Source: Durusdinium trenchii (taxonomy: Eukaryota > Sar > Dinophyceae > Suessiales > Symbiodiniaceae). From it: a stretch of DNA of 64,000 nt. The notes under the pieces were generated by a model that was not told the DNA's origin, made no database searches, and saw nothing but the letters and a program-made list of their open reading frames with translations. This document shows, one piece after another, positions 12,041-23,382 of this stretch; the stretch's first letter is position 1; every line of letters starts with the position of its first letter. Position numbers and translations under genes: made by a program. The stretch lies in contig CAXAMN010000002.1 of the NCBI GenBank assembly GCA_963970005.1, positions 2,341,217 to 2,405,216 of the forward strand, written 5' to 3'.

Positions 12041-12935
12041 TTAGAAGGCAATGTAAACGTCTTCTACCAGGGGTTGGATTTCATGTCGATGATAGGCAAG
12101 GGGGACAACGGGCCAGAAAAGTGGTTGGAGATGTGCGTCTCTGCTGGGCATTGAAATAGTGTTGTCTCTTAAGACACTGTTGTCTTGTGGAAATGATGTG
12201 ATGTGTGATGGCAGGAGAGGGAGTAGAATGCTGTGGGGAAGGGATTGATGTGATCCGTTGAGAACAAAAAAACAGAAAGCAGCATAGTGGCATAGTAGCC
12301 AGGCGCAAAAGAGCACCCCATATGGGGTGGGAGTTCATGTGGATGATAGGCATGGCGGGGGAGGATGTGATAGGAACGGAGGCGGGGAGCTCACCAGGGA
12401 AGCGAGAAGTGCGTTGCCCAGCAGCAAGGGAGATGTGTGCTCCAGAGGCCACTTAAGCGGTCTGGTAGCTGGGGTGGGAGTGTAGGAATTCGACAGGGAA
12501 CGCCGGGATGTGAAAAGTGGTTGGAAGTCCTCCGGACAAGGGAGATGCGCGTCGTCCAACACTCTGCTTTCTTGTGGCTAATACGAATCCTTCTTGTGGC
12601 TGTCGCCTTCAATAGGGAACAGAATGCTGTGGGCTAGCTTTGAGCTGCTTGGGGGTGCCCTTTCTCTATGGTGAAGAGGCCTGTTGACTAGAAGCAAAAG
12701 GGCACCCCATATGGGGTGGATGTTCATGCGGAAGACATACATAGCGGAGGAGAACGTGGTTGGCAAAGAGTGATTTCGAGAAATCTCTGAGTTTCTTGGG
12801 GGTGCTCCTTTTTATGGTGAAGAAGCCAGTTAACCATACGCAAAAGGGCACCCCATATGGGGCGCAAGTTCATGTGGAAGATAGGCATAGCGGGGGGTTC
12901 ACTCCTATATCTTCTGCTTACTATTGCCCGATCAC
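12041..12935. repeat. tandem/dispersed repeat with conserved CACCCCATATGGGGTG palindrome
   Basis: Related units recur through this stretch. The clearest are two adjacent units of 146 bp, about 12645-12790 and 12791-12936, both carrying GGGGTGC, then TATGGTGAAG, then GCAAAAGGGCACCCCATATG and TTCATG...GATAGGCAT or GACATACAT. An earlier unit ends at about 12360, and partial units with AAAAGTGGTTGGA occur near 12117 and 12511. The palindrome lies at 12314-12329, 12703-12718 and 12849-12864; the third has one mismatch. Open frames through the region follow the repeat and are probably not genes. Confidence 0.7.
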
Positions 12936-13421
12936 AGGCCGCTCTTTGCCCGATGTGACACGCTCACTTGATCTTGGCTCTAACTGACGTCGAGGTGCCC
13001 CTTTCTCTCTTCCAAACGCCCCTTCGTCCACAAGAACAAAAGCACCTCGCCCCCACCAACTGTGACTGAAGGCCTATCATGTTGACCCCGCCTTATGCCT
13101 CCCAAAGCTTCCTGCGCTCTCGCATTCACCCCCGCTGACTAATTCATATCTCCTTACGGAGGCTGGCTTTCGTCCCCTTCCTTCTCAGGATATATACGCA
13201 CACACTGCAATTACTTGAGTGAAGTACTCTCTAGGGCAATCAAACGTTCTCACAGTCTCCGGCCGAAGACCAAAGATTGGCCTAGGTTGGACTTGCTTAA
13301 AGCTCTTAGAGGCATCGGCACCTTTTGAGCTTGTACACCAGTTCATGCGTCATGAGGACGACCTATGTTCAAGCTGCAGTTGCTCGCCTAGCCCTAGCCC
13401 TTCGTCGCTCGCCGCTGCCAG

Positions 13422-13508
13422 GTCCTTTTTGAACTGGCCGAGGTGGAGGATTACAATGCCCGGAGACTCGGAGACTTCAAGCAGCGAAGAGATGGGCCTG
13501 ATGGGTAG
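13422..13508 (+). CDS. anonymous exon ending in TAG
   Basis: After the acceptor GCTGCCAG|G, 28 codons of polar character (ELAEVEDYNARRLGDFKQRR at the core) run to TAG at 13506-13508. The neighbouring frame carries MPGDSETSSSEEMGLMGSTK over the same bases, so the choice of frame is uncertain. No family was recognised. Confidence 0.3.
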   Translation, partial: VLFELAEVEDYNARRLGDFKQRRDGPDG

Positions 13509-13717
13509 CACAAAAGATCAACCACCTTAGAGAACACCTTAGAGACACGACGATTGAAACAACACCACTCAGCTGGGACCAAGTCTTGCTGCTTCTTGAA
13601 TTCAGCCACTTCACGAAGGCCTCGCCCCAACGAGAAATCATTGCTTTAGGTTGTCCGCAAGCTGTTCGAGATGGCCTGGCGGCTTGGAGTCTTCAAGCAA
13701 ACAATCAATTGTGCGAG
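13505..13717 (+). CDS. anonymous exon, 71 codons, no ATG
   Basis: This frame runs from just after a TGA to TGCGA|GTGAAC, a plausible GT donor at 13717. It has protein-like composition, for example SWDQVLLLLEFSHFTKASPQ and CPQAVRDGLAAWSLQANNQL. It overlaps the last bases of the exon ending at 13508 in another frame, so the two may be parts of one gene with a frameshift or intron between them. The family is unknown. Confidence 0.35.
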
Positions 13718-13720
13718 TGA

Positions 13721-15251
13721 ACCTCTTTCGACATACCGCATATCACAAAATGTTTCCGCCAGGGACATGGCTTGAGACCTCATGCAGTGCTGGTCGCTTG
13801 CTGTCTTGCAGAGGAGTGGCCGAGCCTGTACAAAATACAGACCACCAGCACACTGCTTCATCACCCCCAAGGCATCAACTTCCAAAAGCAAATGTCCAGC
13901 AAGCCTCCATGATACCTCGCCCTTGGTGCAGGATCGCTCGCGGGGGACGATGCGTGCAGATATTCTGGAGAAGTTGGCCGGTGCTCCAAGCAGACCTGGA
14001 ACCCGTGTCTCACGTTCTTGACATCCTCAAATGACTCTGCACGTGATCAGAACCAACCATCTCAGCGCATGGCAGTGTCATGTGTAGGTGCACCACCCCA
14101 ATGTCAGTACAGAATCTTAGATGTAAGCATATGTCAGCCGGAATCATCCAGAATCTCAGATTCGGCCTTGTCAGAATCAGATGTGTGCGGGAAGGCGCCA
14201 TTTTCACGTGTACCAAACCAACACTTCTTCCGCTGCAGCCAACTGGCATAGAGCTTTGACTGATAGTTTCTGCTGTACAAGCACAGGCTCACCGAAAAGA
14301 TGCTCAGATGCTGGGAGAGCAAAGCGCCTGGTCGACCGCTTTGCTTTAAGCTAAAAGCCACGAGGTTGTGCAGTGTGTAGCAGACACAAAGGTTTGTTGG
14401 GGAATGACTTCAAGGAATTAATCACAAGAAACATGCTTGAGGCCATTCATCAAGGTGCATGCAACAACTCTGTAGCTTTAAAGTCCAGACATTCTGCCTT
14501 CGTCCTTTGGCCATGGGGTGGCACTAACCTGGTGCTAAGACGCATGCTGTCACCTCCGGCATTTGGGCACCGTGGATGGTGCCCCCACGACATCCATTCA
14601 CCATCCCTGGTCACGGCGGTGCCATCGGTCTCCTTGCCACGTCGAGTCGAAGGCCACTGAAGCCACCGCTTTCGGTTAGGCCGTTGTTCACGTGACTCCG
14701 CATTCGGGGAGACTCGGATAGGTGATTCTTCCTTGCAAACTTGGACACCTGCTTTTTCTGAACCGGAAGAATTGATTCGCCATTTGGAGCTGTCAGGTCG
14801 CACGCGGAGCTACACAGCCTCGCTTGTTATTGGTTCTTTGGTGTCATGCGTTACGGACCTTCAGCAGAAGAAACGGAAGAGGTCCAGAAGATTCATTCAG
14901 CTTAGAGCGACCAGTGCAGTCGAGGTTTTCGCACGTGCTTGGTAGCTTGGAGATACTGTGGAGCATTTTTCCTTTCTCCTGTGGAAGCAGTTCTATAGTC
15001 CAAAGCCAGTTCGGCGTGTCTGTCGAATGTTCGGGTGTGTTTCCATACTTGGACTCCCTCGATTCTTCAAAGTCTCTGAGCTCGAGGGTTGTTCAACGAT
15101 TAAAACATTGTCTCCTATCAGAGCTGATTCCCTCCACTGAGATTGAGATGTTGGAGTATGTAAAATTTCAGGGACTATGAATGTTGCATTTTAATTTGGG
15201 CTGTTGTCCCTACTTTTGCGTCATGAATGCACGGTTTGACGTCAATGTCAG
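13721..15251. other. upstream part of the Rieske gene, exons not resolved
   Basis: The Rieske gene downstream lacks its N-terminus, which should lie here. An open + frame at 14824-15180 contains a possible donor at ATACTGTG|GAGCAT (about 14960), which in phase would supply the TG needed to form TGG (Trp) before YPLGF at 15252. This is only a candidate. Nothing else is convincing. Confidence 0.3.
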
Positions 15252-18200
15252 GTATCCCCTCGGTTTTACTGCGGTCACAGACCGCGGGAAGCCACACCAC
15301 TTGCGTGTTTGCAATGTGCCTGTGGTCTTTTGGCATGACGGAGATGCGTGGCGCGCTGCGATTGATGAATGCCCACATCGACGGGTCAGGCTGTCAGAGG
15401 GACGACTCGAAGGATCAGAGCAACTTGGCGTCCAAGACCTACTCTCATACTACTGGTGCTCTTGATACAATGAAAATATGTATGTATACACATACAAACA
15501 ATAAGGGGGCAGTACAGTCGGCCTAAGGCAAGCATAGCAAAATGGGACGATATATATATATATATATTGTCATTGTGTTTGTCGATCCATTTGCTCCAGT
15601 AGCTGGCTAGCTTGGGCAACTGCGTTGACTGTCCATAGGCCAGCTTGTGGGTGGAATATCAGCGTGTTTGCAACGGAGCAAAGCTGGTAATAGATCAGAC
15701 AGTTTTCCACGGCTTTATCGATTCTCTCCAATGGCAAGTTTTCTGACGACACAGGTTGCAGTGCCCCTATCATGGCTGGACGTTCAATGGTCAAGGCCTT
15801 GTGGACGGGACGTGGGGTGCATACGTCACAAAATGAGAAACCAAAATATATATAGAGACAGGATCAGGATTTTGACAGTGATTTGACAAAGGTCTGATGT
15901 GAACTGGATGTAGGCGGCTTTTGCACACCTTTGCTGTCAGCCATACACCGAAGCCCACAGAAAATGAAGAGCGAAAGGACTGACAAGAGAGGAAGAGTGA
16001 TGAGGAGGTAGTCCCTCCCCGTTTCTCCTCGATCCAGGCCAATGCACAAGAATCCCTCAAGCCGACGAATCATCGCAGAAAGCCCGACTATCTCCACGTG
16101 CTTGCCTATCCATGTTGCCTACAGAGGAAAGGACGGATTGTGAGAAGGTGATTGTAAACAAGTTCTCGTTTTTTCTGCAATGTTAATTTAAGTTTTCTTG
16201 AGTATTTTGTTGCACAATGTTTCAACACATCTACAACAGCCAACAGAGATACAGCCAACAGACATCAGACATGTGGTCTGGCGCGGAGCTTCGGCCGTTT
16301 TGCACGAGGAACGGTCTTTTGTTCCTTTGGGCAGCGGGGCTATACGGAGATCCGGAACCACCAGATCATCAAGCGCTGGATGAGCTGATACACCAGGAGG
16401 AAGGGGAACTGCAGTAGTTTTGTTTTTTGAACAATGGACTAATGGACTAATGGGAACCTTCAAAGACTAAGAACCTTTTTGTTGGCCTTGTATTTTAGAA
16501 TTGTCACGTGACGAGCCACGTGGACAATGGACACATCACTTTGGCAGGACATCTTCGCAATACCTGGTGTGCAGTATGTGGACTATTCAAGAGATTTGTT
16601 TATGGACATGCCCATTCTTCTTGAGCCGCTTTGACTTTCTGATCACATGCAAACTGGATGGGGTCAAAAGAATATTAAACGCAAACAGGGTCTGCTGTTT
16701 GAAACAACGAATTGGTACAATACTGACAAGGGAATGGCAACCCTCATGAACTGCAGTTTAGGCCTACAACTTCTCTTTGAGTCAACCAATATATATATAT
16801 ATACAGTACAGACTAGTGCAGACATGCATGTCAAGAAACCCACCAAACAAGCACCTTCCATGAGGAATGTGCTTGATCCTGCACACCTGCCATTCACACA
16901 TCATGCCACAATCAGCACCCTGGCTCCATTTTTGAGACTCTTTTCTTTTTTTTGCCTGATAGATTCGACACTTTGTTGATGCTGCCAACCACATCTCAGC
17001 CTTGCCCCAAGCTTAGGCAGCAGGAAACAGGCTGCAGAAATCCCTATCCAGATCACTTCCAGAGATCCAGGAGGTTTTACAGGCGAACTTGTCGACTTCA
17101 CTGTTTGATTGAAGTTGAGAGCTTTCCAGTTGAGGATGTTGATCCGTGTCTGACCTTGGGGACCAGGACCGCCCCTTTTCGCAGTGAACCGCAGGTCGCA
17201 GAGATAAACCTCAGCTCCAAGCGTCTGGGGTGGTGTCCTACAAGGCTCCCAATCACGTTTGGTCTTTGACAGATCGCAAGGACTCATATCGTAGCTTGGC
17301 GGAGCCGATCAAATCACAATCGAATCCGCACAGCGTGTATCATGCGAACCCAGTCCACAGTCCACTGCAAAGTTTTTCCCAGGAAAGTGGCGAACCCATA
17401 TTGTAAGATCTAGTACCAGAGCTGCTGAAACTTGCTTAGCTTAGGTGACTGGAACATCGTCTATGCTGCCCCAATTTGCCCTGGTCGTAGCCGGATCTTT
17501 GTGCGTGTGGTCTTTGAAGTGCCGAAAGTCCCCATGCCTTTGCGACAGATCTTCCAAGTGGTATTCTCTCCTTCCTTGCCGCCCTGGGTCACCCACTTGT
17601 TGAACCACAACGTCCTTGAAGATGACAATGTCTTTTTACACTACCAAGGTGAAACGATGGCGCCTGATGGCAAGCAGGAAAGCCGGCGAAAGTTCTGGCG
17701 ATGTTCATTTGCAAGCAGTTTGAGGGATTTCGACATCATGAAAGATGATAGAACAGAAGCTGACCATCTATCGAAGCCATTGCCGGCTCGTGCGAGAACC
17801 GCCCCATGCTAAGTCAAGAAACTATGTCAACTAGCTGCCGCAAAGTCTCTACAAAAGTTGTTGCAAAGTCTTGTTCTGACTAGTTGCTACTGTAAGTATA
17901 GTATATAGGGGTCTCTTGTGGTGCTGACCTCCTCGCCGTTTCGAAGTGGATCCTCCCCCCCTGAGGATGCGAAGTGGCAAGAGCGCTTCTACACGCCTAC
18001 CAGCTCAGATGCTGCAGTACTCTGCTACCATCGGTGGCTTCAAGATGTGGGTGGAGGGGTGCATTGGGCCCGGGATCCCTCAACGTCAATCAAGAGGAAG
18101 GGGAGAGAGGAGCTGCTTGAACGTCTTCACTCGTGACTTGGATTGAAAAGACTTGGAAATTGACACATCATTCACGACTTTGGTCTCTGCAAAATGAGTT

Positions 18201-19124
18201 TGACGATGGCTGAAAGAAACGTGGGAAGTCTGTGTTGCCTTTAGATACAGTAGATACAATCGCATTGGACATAATACCTGGCACACTTTGTTGATAGTGT
18301 TGCACACGCTTGTTGGTTCTCGGACAAGTTGGCACTTCCTCGTCTTTGTTGGTGCTAGTCAGAGTCGATCCATCCACGAGTGAACATGGCCCCCTGCAAC
18401 GGATCCAATCACCTTCATGAAGGGCATGTTATTGGGAATCTATTGGTGCGACCGACTCTCACAGAGAGGAGTCCTGCAGGCTTTTTCCGCCCAGGCACAC
18501 GGATCATTGTTGGAGCTGCTCAGAGGCATTGGCCCTGTCACAAATGCTTCAGAGCTGGGGTCGACCTTTGCTGCTTTTGGCGTCGCTTGATCCAATCAGC
18601 AAAGTTTACACGTTTTTGAAGGCCGTGACCTTCAGGACACACACACACACACGCAGATATACATATATATTATATTATATTAAATTATATTAAATTATAT
18701 TTTATTATATATTATATTATATTACATTATATTATATTATATATTATATATTATATATTATATATTATATATTATATTACATTATATTATATTATAGTAT
18801 ATTACACATATTGTATATGTTATATTATATATTATATTTATACATGTTGAGGGTGACTGCTTTGGCCACATCCAACCAGTAGTTTGAATCAATTAGGGGA
18901 GATAGAATTTGTTACACAAGAAACTGTGAATGTTTTCAATCCACATGTGCATTTTTTGATCCCATGTTCCATTCTCCAGACTTCTAACCACTGTGCTCTT
19001 GGACGATTTTCAATGGCCCTTGGCGATGCTATCCATTGCTGTCGCTGCCGTTGTGGCCTGTGCTGCAGCCCTGGAGAAGCAGCTTACCGTAGGCGACTTG
19101 GCGGCATTTTGTTGGATTAGATGA
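15252..19124 (+). CDS. Rieske [2Fe-2S] oxygenase, pheophorbide a oxygenase/TIC55/LLS1-like, 5' end missing
   Basis: The exons spell a PAO-class protein in order. 15252-15419: YPLGFTAVTDRG, VPVVFWHDGDAW and DECPHRRVRLSEG, with the first Cys-x-His ligand pair. 15755 to about 15795: LQCPYHGWTFNGQG, with the second Cys-x2-His pair. About 16285-16405: RPFCTRNGLLFLWAAG. 16548-16624: YVDYSRDLFMDMPILLE. 16865-16914: NVLDPAHLPFTHHATIS, the mononuclear-iron Asp/His region. 17017 to about 17100: AEIPIQITSRDPGGFTG. 17195-17275: VVSYKAPNHVWSL. 17445-17665: APICPGRSRIF, PPWVTHLLNHNVLEDD, VFLHYQG. 17966 to about 18125: KWQERFYTPTSSDAAVLCYH followed by RWL. 18980-19124: a C-terminal membrane helix (LAMLSIAVAAVVACAAAL) and TGA. 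An exon with HWPCHKC near 18525 may supply the family's CxxC. Family members are plastid envelope or thylakoid enzymes that open or oxidise chlorophyll derivatives; the exact substrate cannot be told. Donors at 15420, 16625, 16915 and 17276 are GC, and 17666 is GA. The start and transit peptide are unresolved. Confidence 0.9.
18655..18845. repeat. AT-rich simple repeat (ATATT/ATTATAT)n
   Basis: About 190 bp of nearly pure A and T in short repeats such as TATATTATATTATATTA lie within the last large intron of the Rieske gene. An ACACACAC run immediately precedes it. Confidence 0.85.
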
Positions 19125-19293
19125 AGACATTCCGGAGACCTGTGTATGATTGTGTTATTTTTACTGTCTCTCCTATTCTGAAGACTGTGTCTTGTCTCAT
19201 ATATTTAGCTACAGCATTATCACTTTTGAAGCAACCCAGAGACTAAGCGATAGTTCGGGCCACGAAGCTCACCCGGCACGTAGCTCCACCCCA

Positions 19294-19345
19294 GTAGCGA
19301 TGGCCTCCAACCTAGTAGCTTCTTGTTGCTAGTAGTAATAGCCTC
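19294..19345 (-). repeat. minisatellite fragment, 21-bp family
   Basis: AGCGATGGCCTCCAACCTAG followed by degenerate CTAGTAG copies. This is the reverse complement of the unit that fills 42043-42942. Confidence 0.7.
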
Positions 19346-19528
19346 CACCCTTCTTGTTAAGCTTGACTTCTTCAGGCGAATATCCACCACCTCGAAATCG
19401 CTAAGTTGGAGTCGCGAAGGACCTTTGTTTGCGTGGCTGGAGGACCGTCTGCCAAGTCTAGTCAACGTTTCACTGACTTGACCTGAGCTATTTATCTTGA
19501 TTTGTTTTACTTGTTTTGCTTGATTCAG

Positions 19529-19596
19529 GTGAAGATGACACAACAGCTATTGGCAATTTCGCGCCTCCAAAGTTTCTTAGATCACCTCAAAGCTAG
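19529..19596 (+). CDS. anonymous internal exon
   Basis: A T-rich tract and TTGATTCAG|G precede, and GCTAG|GTGAGT follows, one of the best donors in the window. In the open frame it encodes VKMTQQLLAISRLQSFLDHL followed by KA. It lies 400 bp downstream of the Rieske stop codon on the same strand and may begin the next gene of the array. No family was recognised. Confidence 0.45.
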
Positions 19597-19767
19597 GTGA
19601 GTCTGTTCTCGTATTGATGACAATCTATCAAAGGCGGCTCAAAGCCAAGCCGTCCACTGGAGCTTGTTGGCTGGTTGCCAAAAGAATTTGTGGACAGACA
19701 GGTACTCGTCCTTTCGGGGGAGAGTAATGATATGAAGAAAGAACAACAGCACGGAAAAAACTGCTAT

Positions 19768-19822
19768 AAGGTTGGAGGCCATCGCTCTTAGGTGGAGGCC
19801 ATCGCTATTAGGTTGGAGGCTA
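19768..19822 (+). repeat. minisatellite fragment, 21-bp family
   Basis: Two and a half copies of GGTTGGAGGCCATCGCTATT, one with a 2-bp contraction. Confidence 0.7.
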
Positions 19823-20106
19823 TTAGAACAAAAGCAAGCACAAACCGTAACCATGAGCTCCGAGGCTCCACCTCTTTTCGAAGTTGGAGGAGGCCAGGCA
19901 ACCCCCCGTGTTATGTAGCCGCCAAAGAGATGTGGAGCCTTCGCACCACTTCGGTTCGTTTTGTTTTAGATGCTTCACATGGTGTTTGGGAATTAAAAAC
20001 GAGCTTAGAGCTTTCAGTATTCTCGTGGTATCTTCGATTTTGTGTTTGGACCACATTGGATTCACATCACTAGGCTTTCAGGGCTGAGTCCGCAGCCGCA
20101 TCGGAG

Positions 20107-20167
20107 GCCCTAACGCCTTGCTGGCAACTGTCGCGCTGGCGAAGCGCGCGCCACAAGCACTCAAGAA
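20107..20167 (+). CDS. anonymous internal exon
   Basis: The acceptor is CGGAG|G and a GC donor follows AAGAA. The frame GPNALLATVALAKRAPQALK followed by K is alanine- and leucine-rich and helical. It is consistent with the AG|G plus GC intron style of the window. It does not join in phase to the exon at 19529-19596 without another exon in between. Minus-strand frames over the same bases are also open. Confidence 0.3.
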
Positions 20168-20882
20168 GCCGGGGGGCCTGTCGATAAGTATCTGGGATGT
20201 CCTAAAAGCACGGTGACCTCCCACAGCCACAGGAAAAACCAAGAGCGACACTCGTTGGGGTCCACTCATTTTGAGAAGTTGATTCTCCTGGCGCACAAAG
20301 ACGTAGACACCAAAGTGGATGCTAACCTGAAGCCATAGTTCTGCTCCCTGGACACGAGGCGTTTTCGTGGAACATGAATACTTGCAATTGTAAGTAGTTC
20401 GACTCAGATTGAGAAGCCTGTAGTCGCTTAGAATGCTAGCTCATTTGAGGCTCTTGAAGGCAATGCTCGAGAAGGAATGAGAAGGGGTGGTTGAAGCAGC
20501 TATTCGTCATTAACTAGGCAGAATAGAATATAATGTTGAAGGCATTCGGCTGTTTGACACAGACTTCATTGCGCTAGACACTGGTGTTGGTGCAGCTGAA
20601 TATATATATATATACACAGTTATTTACAGACACTGACACAAAAAACGAATGCAAGGCCATGCACCTAGCAACTTGCGGTGCTGTGTTGCATAGAACTCCA
20701 GCATGGATGCAAGTTGAAGAAGTGCAAATCAAGCAGGCACAGGAAAAGGAGGGCAGTTGACTGATTCGCACGTCATGTGTGGCTCATGCGCTCATGCATG
20801 GCTTTTGCGGTGAGGACCCTGATCACAACTTGCAGAAGATTCTAAACCTGTTGATGCCCATCACCCAGGAGGTCCCAGGAGG

Positions 20883-22684
20883 TCCCGACAGTCAGCAGAG
20901 CCGATGCGCAGTGTCAGTTGGGACGAAGCGCAGTGTGAGTTGCGGGACCTCCAGCCCAGGAACGAGAATCTCAAGGACTTTTATGCTGGACTCTCAGATT
21001 TGACGCGGGCGGAACCAGGTTTGGCGGAACTGATTGCACATAGCGGAACCTCTCAAGGGAGAAAGCAAACCTCTATTGTGATTGTTTGGAACTAGCATAC
21101 TTATGATCAGTCTTAACTTGACAAGGCTACAAAGTGGGACAGTAATGACCAGTCAAAAAGAAAGACACAGAACCATAGAGAACCAAGGCGGTCCAAGGTC
21201 TTGCATAAAGATCACATGATTGAACAGCTGAGAGCTTTTTGTACGAGGCTGAGCTGCTGAAGGAACCACCTTCAGAGCTGGTTTGCCGCATCGTTTTGGC
21301 ATCGCAGGGCCAGTCTGGGAAGGAGGCCGCAGCACATCCAAAAACATTCCACAAGAGGTTAGTCATGAAAGGCCATTTGGCAGTTGAAATCATTTGTTAG
21401 CTCGGTCCCCCTACGCATTCCATCCTCTGAAATGTCGCTGTCCACTCACCGGCTGCGCAGATCAACCTCCCTGAATGGCTTGGGAAGGTTTTGTGCTGCA
21501 CTTGGCTTTCTTCCCCTTCAGTTTTTCACGGTAGTCCGTAGACTTTCCATCTTTCTGCAAGAAATGGCAGAGCATCTGACGACGACGACAACAACAGCAT
21601 GTTCCGGACAATTGTGGACAGTGGCTCTTGTTTGGGCAATTTGGCATTTTCGTTCGATGGATCCCCGAACAGAGCCTCTGCCAATCCGATCAGCTCAGGG
21701 CCGACCACAAGGACATTGCGGCCTTCGCCCTGGTGAGGTTCTTGAGAGCGCGTTTGCAGCAGGGACTCCCAGCGTGGTTTTCTCGAAAGAACACAGGCCT
21801 CCTAAGGCCACTACGAAGGGTGTAAGCCGCTGGTGCGACACCAAGGAGCGAAATGGGTGGACCGGCCACCACACACCGACCGCCTCCGAAGTTGCCCTCA
21901 TCATTAGAGGAGGCTCGCTATAAGGGGTGGAGTCAGAACTGCGTCTTCAACTGGTCGGGAGTATGTGGTTGGGCTGGTCTTCGGCTTTAGGAGACTTTCT
22001 TTGCAGAACTCCCCATGCTTCACACATGTATCAGTTGCAGAGTGGATCTCCCTCTCTCTCTCTCTCTGTGTTGATTTGTCTGGCGATGACCTGGTGGAGC
22101 TGTTTGGCTGGCTTATTCAGCATCTCAGGTCCATTACATGCAGGGGTTCTGCACAAAGCTTTAAGCCTGAATGGCTTCGCACTTTGAAGCAGGAACTTTG
22201 TCTAATGAGTAAACAGATCTGGTGCTGATTTTTCTCAAGATAGGCAGAGACAGATGATACCCGATGCTTTTAGTGGGCGGACAACGCCTTGGGCACCTCT
22301 CTTGAACGCTCATGCCATTGGACTTAGTGTCGCCGATCGATGGCAGGGTGGCCAAGCACTCTGCTGGCTGGAATTGTCCAGGTACTGTTTATGTATTTTT
22401 TGAGGATGCAAAGAATTGCCAGTTGAACATTGGCAATCAGAGTAATTTCTCCAGCAAGTTTCAGCAAAGAAAGACACCCCATCAATCTGATCTTTGTCTT
22501 TAGAGTGAGCAAGGAGTCCATCGGAGAATAAATCACCCAGGCCCCCTTCTCCCACTTTCAAACCTCTTGAGTGCAACCTTTGTTTTGACAGGCTTGCACC
22601 GTGCATAGATTTTGGCAGTTCCAGTCACTATACACCAACGGGAAAGTACTGCTCTCATCATCAATGGGTACAGCAACGATCGCG
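20883..22684 (+). CDS. unrecognised multi-exon gene
   Basis: Several exons of strong coding character lie close together on one strand. About 20883-21058: SWDEAQCELRDLQPRNENLK and FYAGLSDLTRAEPGLAELI. 21248-21357: ELLKEPPSELVCRIVLASQG, acceptor CGAG|G, donor AG|GTTAGT. A frame ending at the strong donor CCCTG|GTGAGG (21732): SDQLRADHKDIAAFAL. About 22047-22228: LSGDDLVELFGWLIQHL and SFKPEWLRTLKQELC. 22248-22381: PDAFSGRTTPWAPLLNAHAI and SVADRWQGGQALCWLELS, donor AG|GTACTG. 22592-22684: joined in phase, APCIDFGSSSHYTPTGKYC. The last two join without breaking frame; the others were not fully phased, and a 10-bp duplication at 20872 disturbs the first. More than one gene may be present. Start, stop and function are unknown. 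Confidence 0.45.
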
Positions 22685-22691
22685 GTACTTC

Positions 22692-22780
22692 GCATGAGAG
22701 AGAGAGAGAGAGAGGGAGAGAGAGGGAGGGACAGGGATAGGGATAGGGATAGGGAAAGAGATTTAGATAGAGATAGACTC
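22692..22780. repeat. GA-rich microsatellite
   Basis: (GA)n is followed by GGGATA and GAGATAGA repeats. Any protein read through it (RERER or SLSLSL) is spurious. Confidence 0.9.
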
Positions 22781-23021
22781 ATGACTCATGCTGCTACAAT
22801 CCTTTCTTCTCTGCATCAAACTGTTCCTGTGTCAATGGGATTCGAGTCTTCAGTAACTGCAAAAACCGGGATGGAAGAGTTCCAGTAGAGGAGACAGACA
22901 ACGCAATCACTTTCCGAATCAATCTGTACCGAACCAAGATGCCCTGGTAAGACATGTTTGTCACACAGCTGATTCCAACAGAACATGTACTGTGGGTGGT
23001 TAACCCTGCTGTCCTGCCTTA

Positions 23022-23081
23022 AGAAGCGGGATGACGATGTCAGATGTTGGGATGTGGCGCAGCCAGCGGGGACTTCCAAGG
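23022..23081 (+). CDS. anonymous internal exon
   Basis: After GCCTTAAG, the frame KKRDDDVRCWDVAQPAGTSK ends at TCCAAG|GTGAGG, a strong donor. A downstream + frame (23190-23380, FWKHLKREMYQARAG) is open too and may hold a later exon. No family was recognised. Confidence 0.35.
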
Positions 23082-23382
23082 TGAGGTGATCATCACTCTG
23101 AGCCCGCGGGGACCAAGAAGCAAACTGCGGAAGCAGCACATCTATGAGGCGACATGCTTGGGGCTGCCTGCTCATTCAAATTCAGACTGGCAGACACCAG
23201 CGAAAAAAGCTTGGCAACTTGTACACTCCCAAAGCATACAAGCATACAAACTAAAACACCCATTCAGATTCTGGAAGCATCTAAAGCGTGAGATGTACCA
23301 AGCCCGTGCTGGTGTAGCCAGGCGCCTAGCCACTTGCCAAGGCCCGGCATCCGCAGAACTGAAGCTCTTTCACAGAGTTTAA

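Noticed and set aside
16198..16383. Alternative reading of the third Rieske exon (EIQPTDIRHVVWRGA)
   Set aside because: The other frame contains the family motif GLLFLW in the right order between the Rieske exons and the RDLFMD exon. The exact exon start remains open.
22692..22780. Arg/Glu or Ser/Leu repeat protein
   Set aside because: It is a translation of a GA microsatellite.
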